NCBI GenBank assembly: GCA_034509735.1
Contig: JACGWO010000001.1
Coordinates: 15,144,854 to 15,208,853 of the forward strand
DNA length: 64,000 nt
From: Sesamum alatum
Taxonomy: Eukaryota > Streptophyta > Magnoliopsida > Lamiales > Pedaliaceae
Reading direction: 5' to 3'
This document shows, one piece after another, positions 1 to 11,003 of this stretch. The notes below the pieces were generated by a model, which saw only the letters and a program-made list of their open reading frames with translations, did no database searches and was not told the DNA's origin. Position numbers and translations under genes: made by a program. The stretch's first letter is position 1; each line of letters starts with the position of its first letter.

Positions 1-8
1 CATCAGCT

Positions 9-26
9 TGGCGCCGTCTGTTGGAA
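9..26 (+). other. Primer-binding site (tRNA-Asp-like) of the gypsy element
   Basis: TGGCGCCGTCTG starts at base 9 and resembles the complement of the 3' end of plant tRNA-Asp (TGGCGCCGTT...). This primer type is used by many plant Ty3/gypsy elements. It shows that the preceding 5' LTR ends within the first few bases of the window. Confidence 0.75.
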
Positions 27-45
27 CCCAGTCTAGGCATCAAAG

Positions 46-1576
46 ATGAACATTAGGTCGAGGGCAAGAAGCGCGAATGTGGGGCAAGAGGACCCTGAAA
101 GAAGAGGAGAGGAGGAGCAGGGCCACACCCTAGTGAATCCACCAGCACCAGCTCGAAGGTTGGAGGACCGAGAGGAATAGCAAGGCAAAGCCCTGGAGAA
201 TCCTCCAGCACGAAGTCAAGAGGAAGAGGGGCACGAGGAGTTTGAGGCCCACCACCCCCTCTGGTTATCCAGATTACTCAAGAGGCCCTTCGCCAGTTAG
301 TAAAAGAGGCATCTGCTCAAGCTGCCGAGAGGGCCGTAGCTCAGTATATTGCTGGACAGGCAGCACCCTCGCGACCCCCTCGCCATCCTAGGAGGGGCAA
401 GACGCGCCTGTAGGAGAGCAGAGGCCCGGGGAAGCCTTCGAAGGCGTGGATTACGAGGAGGAGGTTAACAGCAGGGCCACGCAGCCCGAGGACAATTTTT
501 ATCCTTCGCCCCCTCGTAGAGCTGTGCGTGAAGAGGATTATTTCCTATATCCGTCACATGGGGGCATGAAGACAATTATTTCCCACCCCAAGTGGGGGAG
601 GGGGCGCCAGCACACGGAGGGGGACGCTACGAGAGAAGAGCCCCTCCCCTGCACACATTCCCCAACTCGCTGGGGCCTCCAGGGTATCCGGCGCGACCTT
701 TGGCAGTGGCGCCTCCCCGACGAAGTCCATTCGCCCCCCACATATTGGCAGAAGCTATCCATCTAGGAGATAAGATTCCAAGTCTGAACGAGTATAGCGG
801 AGTAGGGGATCCTCACGATCACTTCGACCGCTTCATGGCCAGGGCCGATCTGCTGGACATCAACGATGCGGCATATTGCAAACTATTTCGTACTACCCTT
901 TCGGGGAAAGCAATGACATGGTTCAATCAGCTATCGCCTGGGACTATCGAGTCATTTGAGCAACTTTCTCAGCGCTTCCTACACCACTTCTCGATTAACA
1001 GGCGGTACCCCAAGACCGCTTCATACTTGTTTACAATAATTCAGCGGGAGAGTGAGAGTTTGAGGGAGTATGTGCAACGCTTCTCGGAAGTGGTGTTAGA
1101 GGTCCCACATGTGAATCCTGAGCTGTTGGCTAGCATCATGCAGCATAATTTGAGAAGAGGACGGTTTAAGGAGTCGATAGCGGGGAAGCCCCCCTCGACT
1201 CAGGAAGAGTTGTTGCTACGAGCAGAAAAATATATCAGAATAGAAGAGACAGTGGGATTGCGTCCAACGAATCCCCTCAAGCGGAAAGCTGATGAAGAAG
1301 AAAGGAGATTCCTCCCAAGCCAGACGGGATCAGGCGGGAACGGAAGCCACCGCTATCGGGGGAGTTAGTGAGGTACACCCCATTGAACACTCCACGAGTT
1401 AAGTTCTCGTCGTGGCTGAACAACAAGGGCTTGTGAGATGGCCCTATCCGATGAAGGACAATCCTCAAAGGATGAAATCTGACAAGTACTGCCACTTTCA
1501 CAAGGATCGGGGGCACAACACTGAGGAATGCCACCATTTGAAGATAGAAATTGAGAAACTCATCAGGAGAACCTAA
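46..1576 (+). pseudogene. gag of the gypsy element, frameshifted
   Basis: A start codon at 46 opens a hydrophilic, acidic and basic N-terminal region that stops at 178-180. The same protein then continues in other frames (273-411, then 446-766, then 592-1368). The retrotransposon Gag core lies at about 780-1260 and includes the typical stretches KAMTWFNQL, LREYVQRF and ELLLRAEKYI. A zinc-knuckle-like motif (CHFHKDRGHNTEEC) follows at about 1485-1530 in yet another frame, ending at 1576. Gag packages the element RNA in virus-like particles. At least three frame changes and an internal TAG make this copy non-functional. Confidence 0.85.
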
Positions 1577-2460
1577 AGGAATTCGTGGCAAAATGAAGCA
1601 AGGACCTCGAGAAGACACTCGTGAAAGTAAGCAAACGACGCCCCGTCTTGAGATAAGAGATAAGGAGGAAGTAGATCGTGAGAGAAAAGATAACCTTCCG
1701 ACAGCCGGTGTAATTGGGGTCATTTCGGGAGGGCCAGCTGGAGGGGACTCACGGCGAGCTAGGAAGGCGGCCGCCAGAGCAGCAGGGAACGTTCCCAACC
1801 AGGTTGCCTGTAGCGAGCTCAAGGAGGTACCTCGAGCACACCCCACGGGGGAGATAACCTTTAACGATCAAGACTTGGAGGGGAATCTTCCTTCCTGCAA
1901 TGATGCGATTGTTGTGGCAGCCTCAGTATCAAACTTCTGGGTAAGGAAGATTTTGATAGACAGCGGGAGTTCGGCGGACATCCTGTTTTACAAGGCTTTT
2001 TTCTCAAATGAGGATCGACAACGTACAACTTACGCCCGTCAATACCCCCTTAACTCGTTTTAGCGGGGATGTAGTCGTGCCGCTAGGAGAGGCCACGTTG
2101 CCAATATCGATCGGGACATATCCCAGGCGCGTGACGAAGTTCGTGAAATTTTTTGTGGTGGACGCACCTTCTGCTTACAATGCGATCTTGGGGAGACCAA
2201 GTTTGAACCTCTTCCAAGCTATGATATCCACTTACCACATGATGGTAAAGTTCCCAACACCTGAAGGCGTAGGAGAGATGGTGGGGGACAGGAAGCAAGC
2301 AAGAGAATGTTATGCCAGCATACTGAAGACGCCAGTAGATGCCCGTGAGGGGAAAGGCGAGGGCAGTAAGAGTTTGATGTCAGAGAATGAATCACTTGGG
2401 GGATACTTTGAGGAGCCAGGTAAAAGAAGCTCCCCAGAGGAGCAAAGAGAAGAGACCCCA
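1551..2460 (+). pseudogene. pol: retropepsin-like aspartic protease region
   Basis: The reading frame 1551-2063 carries the protease active site as DSGSSADIL (about 1955-1985), the DSG variant usual in plant gypsy elements. The domain continues after a frame change in the frame open from 2008, with AILGRPSLN (about 2190-2215), the second conserved part of retropepsins. A charged linker (KKRKVEEERMEAFEKIK) leads into reverse transcriptase. The protease would process Gag-Pol. The frame break inside the domain disables it. Confidence 0.85.
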
Positions 2461-4032
2461 AGAGAGGCCAAAAAGAGGAAAGTTGAAGAGGAAAGAATGG
2501 AGGCTTTCGAAAAGATCAAAATGGTCGAGCTCCTGGGCGATTCAAAGAAAGTGGTGAAAGTCGGGTCATTGTTAAGCGCGCAAATGGAGCATGTCATTGT
2601 TGATTTCTTAAAAAGATCAGTTGACGCTTTTGCATGGGAACTGTCAGATATGAAAGGGGTAGACCCCGAGGTTATGGTCCATAAATTTAACGTGGATCCA
2701 AAGGCGAAGCCCGTAAAGCAGAAAATGAGGGCATTTGGGGTAGAGAGGAACAAGATAATAGGTGAGAAAGTTGAGAAACTGCTTCAAGTAGATTATATTC
2801 GACCAGTGTACTACCCGGAGTGGTTGGCCAATGTGGTCCTAGTTCCAAAGAGCAATGGAAAGTGGAGGATGTGCATAGACTTCACTGACTTGAATCGAGC
2901 CTGCCCCAAAGACTCATACCCCTTGCCCAGGATTGACGCGCTTATTGATTCAACTTCAGGATGCGAGTTGATAAGTTTCCTGGATGCATTTCAAGGATAC
3001 AATCAGATTCGATTAGCGCGCGAGGACCAAGAGAAGACGAGTTTCGTGATGGAGCAAGGTACATACTGCTATAGAGTGATGCCTTTCAGGCTGAAAAATG
3101 TGGGGGCCACATATCAGAAGTTAGTGAATGGCATGTTCAGGGAGCAGATAGGAAGGAACATGGAAGTGTATATAGATGATATGCTGGTCAAGAGCCGTAG
3201 GAGGGAAGACCATGTGAAAGATCTCGAAAAATGCTTTTGCACGTTGGAGAAGTATGGGATGAAGCTGAACCCTACGAAATGCACTTTCGGAGTTCAGGGA
3301 GGAAAGTTCCTAGGGTTCATGGTTTCTCAAAGGGGAATAGAGGCGAATCCGGAGAAAATTGAGGCTATTATAAAGATGCAACCTCCCCAGACGATAAAGG
3401 AAGTTCAAAAATCCTCAGAACTTAATCGTTTTATTTCGAAATCCTCAAAACAAGGACTCCCATTCTTCAAGGTGTTAAGAAAGATGGATGGTTTCTCTTA
3501 GACAGAGCAGTGTCAAGCTGCCTTTGAGGATTTAAAGAAGTATCTTACTTCACCACCCCTGTTGACAAAGCCGGAACCCGGGGAGACCTTGTTTGTGTAC
3601 CTATCTGTCTCGGAAGGCGCAGTAAGTTCGGTTCTCGTAAGAGAAGAAGGGCGCGAGCATCGACCCATATACTATGCCAGCAAGGCTCTGCAAGGGCCAG
3701 AAGAGAGATGCGCCCAGATTGAGAATGTGGCTTTGGCCTTGATAACCGCGGCAAGGAAACTGCGTCCCTATTTTCAATCACACCCCTTGGTGGTACTGAC
3801 AAATCAACCCTTGAAAAGGGTATTGGCATATCCCAATACATCTGGGAGAATGGTAAAATGGTCGGTGGAGTTGAGTGAGCATGGAATCGAATATCAACCT
3901 AGGCCTGCGATCAAGGCACAGGCATTAGCAGACTTCATCTCCGAGTTGACGGAGGAGAAAAGCACGCAAGAGAAGAGATATTGGAGGATGTTTGTTGACG
4001 GCTCTTCCACGTCCCAAGGTGGCGGAGCATGA
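2461..4032 (+). pseudogene. pol: reverse transcriptase and first RNase H
   Basis: Reverse transcriptase motifs run at about 2690-3400: VLVPKSNGKWRMCIDFTDLN, YPLPRID, FLDAFQGYNQI, and the catalytic YIDDMLVKS near 3170-3195. After a TAG at about 3499-3501 the thumb and the first RNase H continue in the frame 3562-4032 (PIYYASKAL and LRPYFQSHPLVVLTNQPL are typical). The frame ends at the TGA 4030-4032, inside the start of the second RNase H domain (MFVDGSSTSQGGGA). The polymerase segment itself is fairly well kept, so the decay may be moderate in age. Confidence 0.9.
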
Positions 4033-4617
4033 ATACTAATTGAGAGCCTGTATCGGGACACGATGCGTTATGCCATCAGGCTTGGTTTCGCCGCCTCAAA
4101 TAATGAAGCAGAGTACGAAACCCTCATTGCAGGGGGGAAATTGGCCTTTGCTGTCGGGGCAAAGCACGTGAGAGTGTACAGTGATTTTCAACTGGTGGTC
4201 AAGCAAGTAAACCGGGAGTTTGAGGCCAAGGGAGAGCAAATGGCCAAATACTTGACAAGAATCCAACAAGTGAGGAAGAAATTTGACACATTCACCTTGG
4301 AACAAATTTCGAGGGCTAAGAATGAGGAAGCGGATCAACTGGCTAAGTTGGCCAGCTCATTGGCTCCCCTGAAGAGCAGGAAGATAACCTTGTTGAACCA
4401 AGAATACCCGGACATGAATGAAGAGGAGAATGAAGTCCTGATGACAAAAGGAGCTCCATCAGAATGGATGGAGGAGCTAGAAACATATCTAAAATCCGGG
4501 GAAGTGCCCCAGGATCCTAAGCCAGCTAGGGCAATTCGCACAAGAGCAGCGAGATTTACCTTGATTGGAGGGGAATTGTACAAAAGAGGATTTTCGCAGC
4601 CATACTCAAGTGCATAA
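3970..4617 (+). pseudogene. pol: second RNase H-like domain
   Basis: The domain starts with FVDGSSTSQGGGA just before the TGA at 4030-4032 and continues with ASNNEAEYETLIAG and VYSDFQLVVKQVN (about 4090-4210), the D-E-D pattern of an RNase H fold. A second, archaeal-type RNase H following the normal one is a known trait of the Tat group. It separates this element from Athila and chromoviruses. A stop at about 4615-4617 breaks the join to integrase. Confidence 0.8.
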
Positions 4618-4629
4618 GTAAGGACAAGG

Positions 4630-5689
4630 CAGAGTACGTTTTGAGGGAAATCCACGAAGGAAGTTGCGGCAACCATTCCGGTGAAAGAGCCCTGGCGCTG
4701 AAGGCCTTGAGGCAAGGGTATTTTTGGCCAACCATGCAAGCAGATCCCGGGGACTTAGTGAGGAAATGTCGAAAGTGTCAAGAACATGCTAATATCACTC
4801 ACGTACCAACAGCGAATATGCAACCCTTGCAGAGTCCTTGCCCATTCGATCAGTGGGGGATGGATATAGTGGGGAAACTTCCCCGAGCAACAGGCCAACG
4901 AGAGTACTTGCTCGTGGCAGTAGATTATTTTTCAAAGTGGGTGGAAGCGGAGGTATTAAGCAGGATAACAGAGAAGGAAGTCATAAAATTTGTGTGGAAG
5001 AATATCATATGTCGCTTCGGCATCCCCAGGGCCTTCATGATGGACAATGGCACATAGTTCCAGGGATCCAAATTTCACCAATGGTGTCAGGAGCTGAAGA
5101 TAAAATAATACTACACGTCAGTGGCAACTCCACAATCTAATAGCCAAGCAGAAGTGACCAACCGAATAATCCTCCAAAATTTGAAGACAAGGCTAGAAGA
5201 TGCCAAAGGTAATTGGGTAGAGGAGCTTCCGGGAGTTCTATGGGCATATCGAACCACCCCACGTCAAAGCACGGGGGAAACCCCGTTCAGTCTGGTCTAT
5301 GGGTCGAAAGCCGTCATCCAAATGGAGATCGGAGAAGAGACACTCAGAGTGAAGTGCTACAAGCCGACTAACAACAAAAGTGAAAGGAGAGTCGACCTAG
5401 ATTTTCTGGAGGAGCTAAGGAGCAGCGCAAATGTTAGGACCGAAGCATACAAAACGTTGATGGCGAGAGCCTACAATGACGGAGTTAGACATCGAGGCTT
5501 CCAAGTGGGCGACCTCGTGTTGAGGAGGGCTGATGCCACAAGTAACATTGGGAAGCTAGACGCCAAATGGGTGGGCCGTATCAAGTAATTGAGATCGTGG
5601 GGAAAGGAACGTATTGCTTGCAAAAGTTGGATGGAAAAGAAGTACTGCGTACATGGAACATGGTCAACTTAAAGAAGTATTTTGTATAA
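4630..5689 (+). pseudogene. pol: integrase, interrupted
   Basis: The HHCC zinc-binding part is at about 4645-4790 (HEGSCGNHSGE ... CRKCQEH). The catalytic core follows with QWGMDIVGKLP, VDYFSKWVEAE and FGIPRAFMMDNGT, where the frame stops at 5055-5057. The core resumes in the frame 5121-5588 (TPQSNSQAEVTNR, WAYRTTPRQSTGETPF) and the C-terminal end lies in another frame, finishing at the TAA 5687-5689 after TWNMVNLKKYFV. Integrase inserts the cDNA into the genome. At least three breaks make it inactive. Confidence 0.9.
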
Positions 5690-5813
5690 ATTTCCCCGTT
5701 TTAAGATTTGTTGAAGTTGTAGTCTAAGAATTTCTTGTACCTCTTATTATGATAATGAAATATCTTTCTGTCGAGTTTTTTTTTCGCTTCTGTGTTTTAT
5801 TTTTTGCAAGAAG

Positions 5814-6130
5814 GGGATGGCCTTTCACATGTAAGTATTATTGATAAAAAGGGGATTGCCCCATGTAAATACCCAATTGTCACGAGAGGGATTGCCTCTC
5901 ATAGGGGGATTGCCCCATGTTGTCAAGAGAGGGATTGTCTCTCATAGGGGGATTACCCCTAGCACCTAAATATCATTTAAAATAGAGGGATTGCCTCTCA
6001 TATGGAGATTGCCCCTTACATCGAAAACACTATCTAAAAGAGAGGGATTGCCCCTCGAATGTGAAGCCTTACTAAGAGGAGGAGGATTGCCTCTCCCTTT
6101 TATGATTTTTGCTAGACGGGGGATTGCCTC
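5814..6130 (+). repeat. Degenerate tandem repeat GGGGATTGCC/GAGGGATTGCCTC after pol
   Basis: About ten copies of a short motif (GGGGATTGCCCC or GAGGGATTGCCTCTC), spaced roughly 20-45 bases apart, lie between pol and the antisense ORF. Each unit is a near-palindrome: the flanking GGGG/CCCC or GAG/CTC arms can pair around ATTG. No coding role is apparent. Confidence 0.8.
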
Positions 6131-6239
6131 GCGAATTAGATGCTGAAGTACGATATAATATAAACATAGAATTTTTATTGAAAGTTCAGTGTTTAGAAGG
6201 AAGAAAACAGTCCTAAAAACTAAGATTAACAAAAGAAAA

Positions 6240-6505
6240 ATAATAATAACGCTAACTAATCCCTAAACATATCCTAAATCTACAGGAAAGAAATTCAAAT
6301 AAGTAAATTCTAAAGACTAACTTTAATTCTTCTCTATGGCAAAGGAGGGGATTCCATCAACAGGAGTCTCATCAACCACATCATCAACAATCTCCCCTTC
6401 CCCATCCTCATCAGGAACTTTGGGATCTAGAAACATGAAATCCTCGTCGCCAAAGCGACCACTGTTCCTCAGCGTAGAGCGACACTGCCTGATTATTTGA
6501 TCATA
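6240..6505. other. Gypsy 3' spacer, no recognisable content
   Basis: Non-coding spacer between the tandem repeat and the antisense ORF. I see no gene or clear repeat here. Confidence 0.6.
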
Positions 6506-6508
6506 TAC

Positions 6509-8246
6509 CTAGCTCGCCTTACTGAGAACAGCTTGATGCAATTCCTCTGAGCCTACATATTTCTCCTTGAAGTCATCCCACACGCACTCCAAATAGGCCT
6601 TGCCAGCATCAGACTTCAGGAAGGTCTTCCCCGAGGCAATCTCCTGGTTAAAGCTTTCCTTCCACTTGAGTTGTTCAGCAGAGGCAGTCCTAAGCTCCCC
6701 TTGACAACGCTCCAAGTTTTTTCGGGCATCTTCAAAGGCATCCTTAGCCGCTCGATCTCTTTCTCGTAGTTACTCAACCGCAGCTCAGTAGTTTCTGTTA
6801 AGTTGATAACTTAAAGGATACACCCCCCAATTAGACACGTGAGGTCAAAAAAAAAAAATGAAGCATCAATAAAAACTATAAAGAACATACCCGGCAGCTT
6901 CGCCTTGCATAAGACGAGTAAGGGTGACAGTGGGGAGGGCGCCAAGTAGCGTCACGTCATAAGGGCTCACTAGATCCCTTGATCTTTTGTGGGCAAGGTC
7001 AACATCAGCGGCATCTCAGAAAGAAGCGATATCCCCCTGCCTGTTCGTCCCGTAAGTAAAGAGACCTTTCCCTGCCCTGTGGCGCAGAGGACCTGCTTCG
7101 CCTTCCCTTGGGCGTTTGGAGGCATTGCCTTCAGGAGGGGGGGAGGAGCGCCCTTCATGGCAAGTTGAGTGCTCGGGAGGGTCCCGGGCTCGGGCAGGAG
7201 GTGAGTGCCGGCGACTGCTTTCTCCCCTCCTTAGTGGGTGCGAAAGAGGATGGCAGGACCTTGAAGCACTCTCTTTGTCACGGAAACGATGGACATCATG
7301 GAGGGAGATCTTCTTTCCTGCAAACAAATCAATAAAAAATATGAGATAGCGTCAAAAAAATTTTACAAAGCAAATAAATAGCAGAAAAGTGGCAATCAAA
7401 TACCAGCAGACCCTAAAGTTTTGACGTCAAAGAGTTGGTCGAACAGCCCAACCCCAATGAAGGAGAGTCGAAGATCAGGAACGGGGTCAGACACAAAGGA
7501 TGATTCCCCCCAAGGGGCTGCTAATCCCCAAGACAAGTCCTTTACGAATAGGAACTTTTCTTTCCAGGGACCCTTAGAGGAAACACCACCCTCAAGAATC
7601 TTGCAACCCCCCCCCCCCCCCCCGAGGATAGAAATAAAAGTAGGAGTCATTGGGCACCTTTCTAATAGTGAACAAGGTATAGAAGGCCTCAAGAGAAGGG
7701 GTCAAGTCAAGCTCTTCAAAGCATTGGAGGAACCCCCTAAAACTTACAAGGGAGTTAGGGGTGAATTGGCTGATGCTCAGAGTAGTGCAGGTAATGATTT
7801 GAAGTAGCAGAGGATGAGGGGGAAGTGTGAAACCAGAAGAAAAGAACGATAAGTACACGGTGAAGAACCCAGGAGGAGGGAACTTGATCCTATCGTCAAT
7901 GCTAGGCAGCAAGAGGGTGAATTCAGAAGAGGCGTTGACACTGGCTTCAAGAAGACCGAACTCTTCAAAACTCACACGACTATGATAATTGTCGACATCC
8001 ATAATACGACAGAGAGACTTGGAGTGGGGGGGCTGAAGAGGATTCAGTTCCGTCTAAACCGAAATCAACAAGGTTAATTGGTAGAGGAGATAAGAGTGAG
8101 GGAGTCTCTTGTGAGCTTGACTTAAAGGAAGGATTTGGGGAAGGCGACGGACAAGTAGGAAGGCTCCGAATCGCTTCAATCACTTCATGATCAAAGTCCA
8201 CGATATCTGGATCAATATGAGGAGCTGAAGGAGGAGAAGGATCCAA
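6509..8246 (-). pseudogene. Antisense ORF of the gypsy element ('putative gypsy-type transposon' domain protein)
   Basis: Reading on the - strand, a serine/proline-rich start (MDPSPPSAPHIDPDIVDFD at 8246) leads after a frame change to the frame 8002-7592. There RIKFPPPGFFTVYLSFFSSG and PHPLLLQIITCTTLSISQ match my memory of the plant family described as putative gypsy-type transposon (Pfam PF04195). The domain continues after a 17-base C run (7607-7623, a frameshift point) with GPWKEKFLFVKDLSWG (about 7570-7520). Further parts lie at 7327-7016 (basic, S/R/P-rich) and 6715-6509 (coiled-coil-like, KYVGSEELHQAVL). Gaps look like introns. Such antisense genes between pol and the 3' LTR are known in Tat elements; their function is unknown. 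This copy is broken. Confidence 0.72.
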
Positions 8247-8911
8247 ATTGATGACAGGAGCTGAAGGAGGTGGAGGAAGCGCCCCTCGGCCGGGGTTCGG
8301 CCGAGGATCAGCACCTCGGCCAGATTCTGGTCAAGGCGGACTGCCTCGACCAGCACCACGTCGGGGCGTCCCCCGACCCCGACTCGGAGTCGACACTCTC
8401 CCTCACGTGTTTTCGGCGTTGCTCGACGTGATGCGGAGGTTTCTATTTTGGGAATAAAAACGAAGTTTTTTTTTTTAGAATTTAGGCTGAATGTGGGAGT
8501 GTTTTTTTCTTTTTTGACGAAGAGCGGAAATATAGATGAAGCACAGAAAAAGATGGTAAGTAAAATACCCGAGCCAAGACGCTTCGACATTCTTTATTCT
8601 TGAAGACGGGGGAGGCAAAAAAGAGAGATTGGAACACAATGAAGAATTGAAGACGGCTTTCACCAATTTATATAGAGAATGAGAAGTCGTAATTTGAGAA
8701 GGAAGAATAAAAGAAAAGATCCCAACAGGAATAGAATTCATTTGAAAAGAGTTCGAAAAAAAAGAAGACTTCTAAATTGAATGGAGTTAGCAAAAAGGAA
8801 GCCTATTCAAAGTCAATCTATCCACTACTAAAAAGAACAATTCGAGTCAGAATCAACTTGCTAATTGGAACTTCCAAACTTCCGAGGAAACATTTGAAAG
8901 TTGGGGGCTAC
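8247..8911. other. Gypsy spacer before the 3' LTR, ending in a purine tract
   Basis: A GC-rich patch (8270-8400) with repeated CTCGGCC/CGGCCG pieces lies directly upstream of the antisense ORF start and could hold its promoter (inference). The segment ends in AAAGTTGGGGGCTAC (8897-8911), which fits the polypurine tract that primes plus-strand synthesis immediately before the LTR. Confidence 0.55.
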
Positions 8912-9438
8912 TGATATGGAGAAGAAGAGAATTTACAAGAAGGCCCCCAATATTTATGAATAATTACACAAGAGCCCTTGGTGGAGGTTGAAAGGAGTTA
9001 AAGGGAGGTTAAGAGAGATTGAAGAGATGGAGGTTGAAAAGAAAGTGGGGCCAGTGAAATGATGGAAGCGCCCTCGGCTATTTAATTTAGGCCGTAGATT
9101 AAATGACAACATTGTAATTTCACCCCCTAAAATTTACTATAAATAGGGGTGAACCTTATTGTTTGAGATACATTTTTTTGGAATGAATACAGAAAGTTCA
9201 CTTTTAAGTTTCTTGTTTTTGTTAAGCTTCTTGTATTCGTTTGGTGCACGTGCTTAGGCTACGTTTTTTCCAAATTCCACACCATCAAAGGGTTATAATC
9301 GAAGCCTTTCTAGTATTGTTTAGGTGGTGTGCTTTGTAGGCTCATAATTGAAATAATCAAAACGTATTTTACTCCTTTGTGATATCAACTATTCAAATTC
9401 ATCTAAAAAGATATTTTTTTTCTCGAGTTTTCGACACA
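8912..9438 (+). repeat. 3' LTR of the gypsy element
   Basis: It begins with TGATATGG immediately after the purine tract. A TATA box (CTATAAATAG, 9137-9146) precedes a likely transcription start. The proposed end is CGACACA at 9438, which would join to the TCAGC-TTGGCGCC seen at the window start. An alternative end is ATATCA at 9387, which would give perfect TGATAT/ATATCA ends. The left target duplication lies outside the window, so the border cannot be settled. Confidence 0.7.
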
Positions 9439-10271
9439 ATAATATAATTATTTAGATGAGTAATCTAGTAAAGCAAGTAGCAATTCTAATTAATGGCATA
9501 ATATGTAGTTACAGTTGGTGGGATGGGGATTAGAAAGCAAAGTCAATGTTAGAAAGCTAATTTGTGGATGATGATGATGATGATGATGTTGCCGTGTCAC
9601 GGACAGCTGTGGGGATGTGTATATATGACATTGTAATTTGCAAGTAGGTGGAAATTGACCACTCTTCAACTCTCTTGCAATCACCCCTTCCCATCCTCAT
9701 GCCATATTAATCATATTATATTAATTACATTACTCAATTTATAATTTGAACCTGCACATTAAAGAAAACGTAAATTACGTTGACACTCTTTGATGTTAGA
9801 ATCAATTATATAAATATTTCTTGTATTTTGCAAAATTATAGCCGTACCCCTTGAGGAGTGTTAGTGTAATGTTTTTTATGAGGTATTAGTGTAAACTTTG
9901 TATTTGGATACAATCTCAGGGGTGTAGTTGATGTAGTTGTAATTTTAACAAAAACAGAAGGTATTTGTGTATTTTGATCTAATTTTAAGGGGTGTCATTG
10001 TAATTTATCCTTAAAAAAAATAAGGATTATATGTGTATATTCAATTTTGTAAGGATGATATGTAGTTGAAATTTAGATCATAATAATTGGAAGTAAATAG
10101 CTCAGGTTAAATAATGCTAAAATATTTAACATTTACTGTGATTTGATAATTCTTAATTGGGTTAAATGCAATAAAAAAACCCTGTAAAAATAATAATAGA
10201 AAAAAACTTATTGAACGAAAGAAATAAGAAAATACGATCCCCTAAATTAACAAAAGTAACAGAGACAACGA
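9439..10271. other. AT-rich intergenic DNA with a MITE remnant
   Basis: No gene seen. A (GAT)n-like microsatellite is at about 9567-9590. The stretch from about 9830 to 10015 has phrases (CCCCTTGAGG, CAGGGGTGTAGTTG, GTCATTGTAATTTATCC) that resemble the arms of the small inverted-repeat elements found elsewhere in the window, so it is probably a degraded copy. Confidence 0.5.
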
Positions 10272-10280
10272 TTTTTGAAC

Positions 10281-10515
10281 GGGTTTAATGCAATTTACCT
10301 CTCTGTGATATTACAAATGAGCAAATTATCCCTTATGAAAAAGAAATAGCAATTTATCTCCCTAAGTTTTTTAAAATGAAGCAATCTACCTCCTTGTATA
10401 AGGAGGTAAATTGCTTCATTTTGAAAAATATAATGAGGTAAATAACTATTTTATTTTTTATAAGAAGTAAATTGTTCATTTGCAATATTATAAGGGAGTA
10501 AATTACAATTTTCTC
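10281..10515. mobile_element. MITE family A, copy 1 (Mutator-type)
   Basis: Long inverted repeat. The left arm GGGTTTAATGCAATTTACC is mirrored by the right arm AGTAAATTACAATTTTCTC, and the centre folds on AGGAGGTAAATTGCTTCATT. The element is flanked by a perfect 9-bp target duplication, TTTTTGAAC (10272-10280 and 10516-10524). 235 bp, non-coding. The 9-bp duplication is the mark of Mutator-like transposition. Confidence 0.85.
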
Positions 10516-10524
10516 TTTTTGAAC

Positions 10525-11003
10525 TTTTAGAAAAGGGCAACATGACTTCTTGACACGAGAGATAGCAAGGGTTTTTTTTTTCTCCCTTAAAGTTTAATTA
10601 TTGTGTTGCTATTTTATTTTATTTAGAGATGTTTTGATTTCGACATAGGTAAAATGTGAACAATTATGCGGGCAAGCTTAATAATGAATGATGAGACAAG
10701 TTTCGCAACCAAAACACTAGATAGGCCCATTAAGACCAGAAACAAATTAGAATTGCTATTGGGCCTTAATTTTAACTCATTTCTTAATGGGCCACTATTG
10801 TCCAATTTAACTAATTCAGAAACTTATGGGTTTGTTCAATTCAGATGTTGGGCTGAGCCCATCTATCTGCTTTATAACATCAATGGAAGAATATTAACTA
10901 TTGGTTATAGTTTTATTGGTTATAGAGTAAAGTTGTAGTAAATAATTATTATTATTAATCGTGATTAAATAAACATCGATACAAAAATTTAGATTATCTC
11001 CAT
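10525..11003. other. Intergenic, no gene seen
   Basis: AT-rich. A 90-codon open frame at 10666-10938 has no recognisable domain and no codon signature, so I do not call it. Confidence 0.5.

Larger units (their letters stand above)
1..9438 (+). mobile_element. Ty3/gypsy LTR retrotransposon, Tat-type, decayed (5' LTR outside window)
   Basis: In order: a tRNA-Asp-like primer-binding site at the very start, gag, protease, reverse transcriptase, RNase H, a second RNase H-like domain, integrase, a long 3' spacer with an antisense ORF, a purine-rich tract and an LTR with a TATA box. The order PR-RT-RH-INT is that of Ty3/gypsy. The second RNase H-like domain and the antisense ORF before the 3' LTR are known features of the plant Tat lineage. 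Reading frames are broken by many stops and frameshifts, so the copy is dead. The 5' LTR must lie just left of the window, because the primer site begins at about base 9. The right border near 9438 is uncertain. Confidence 0.93.

Noticed and set aside
5814..6130. Regularly spaced short repeats, CRISPR-like
   Set aside because: Units are degenerate and spacing irregular. They belong to the spacer of a gypsy retrotransposon.
10666..10938. 90-codon ORF near the solo LTR
   Set aside because: No domain and composition equal to the surroundings.
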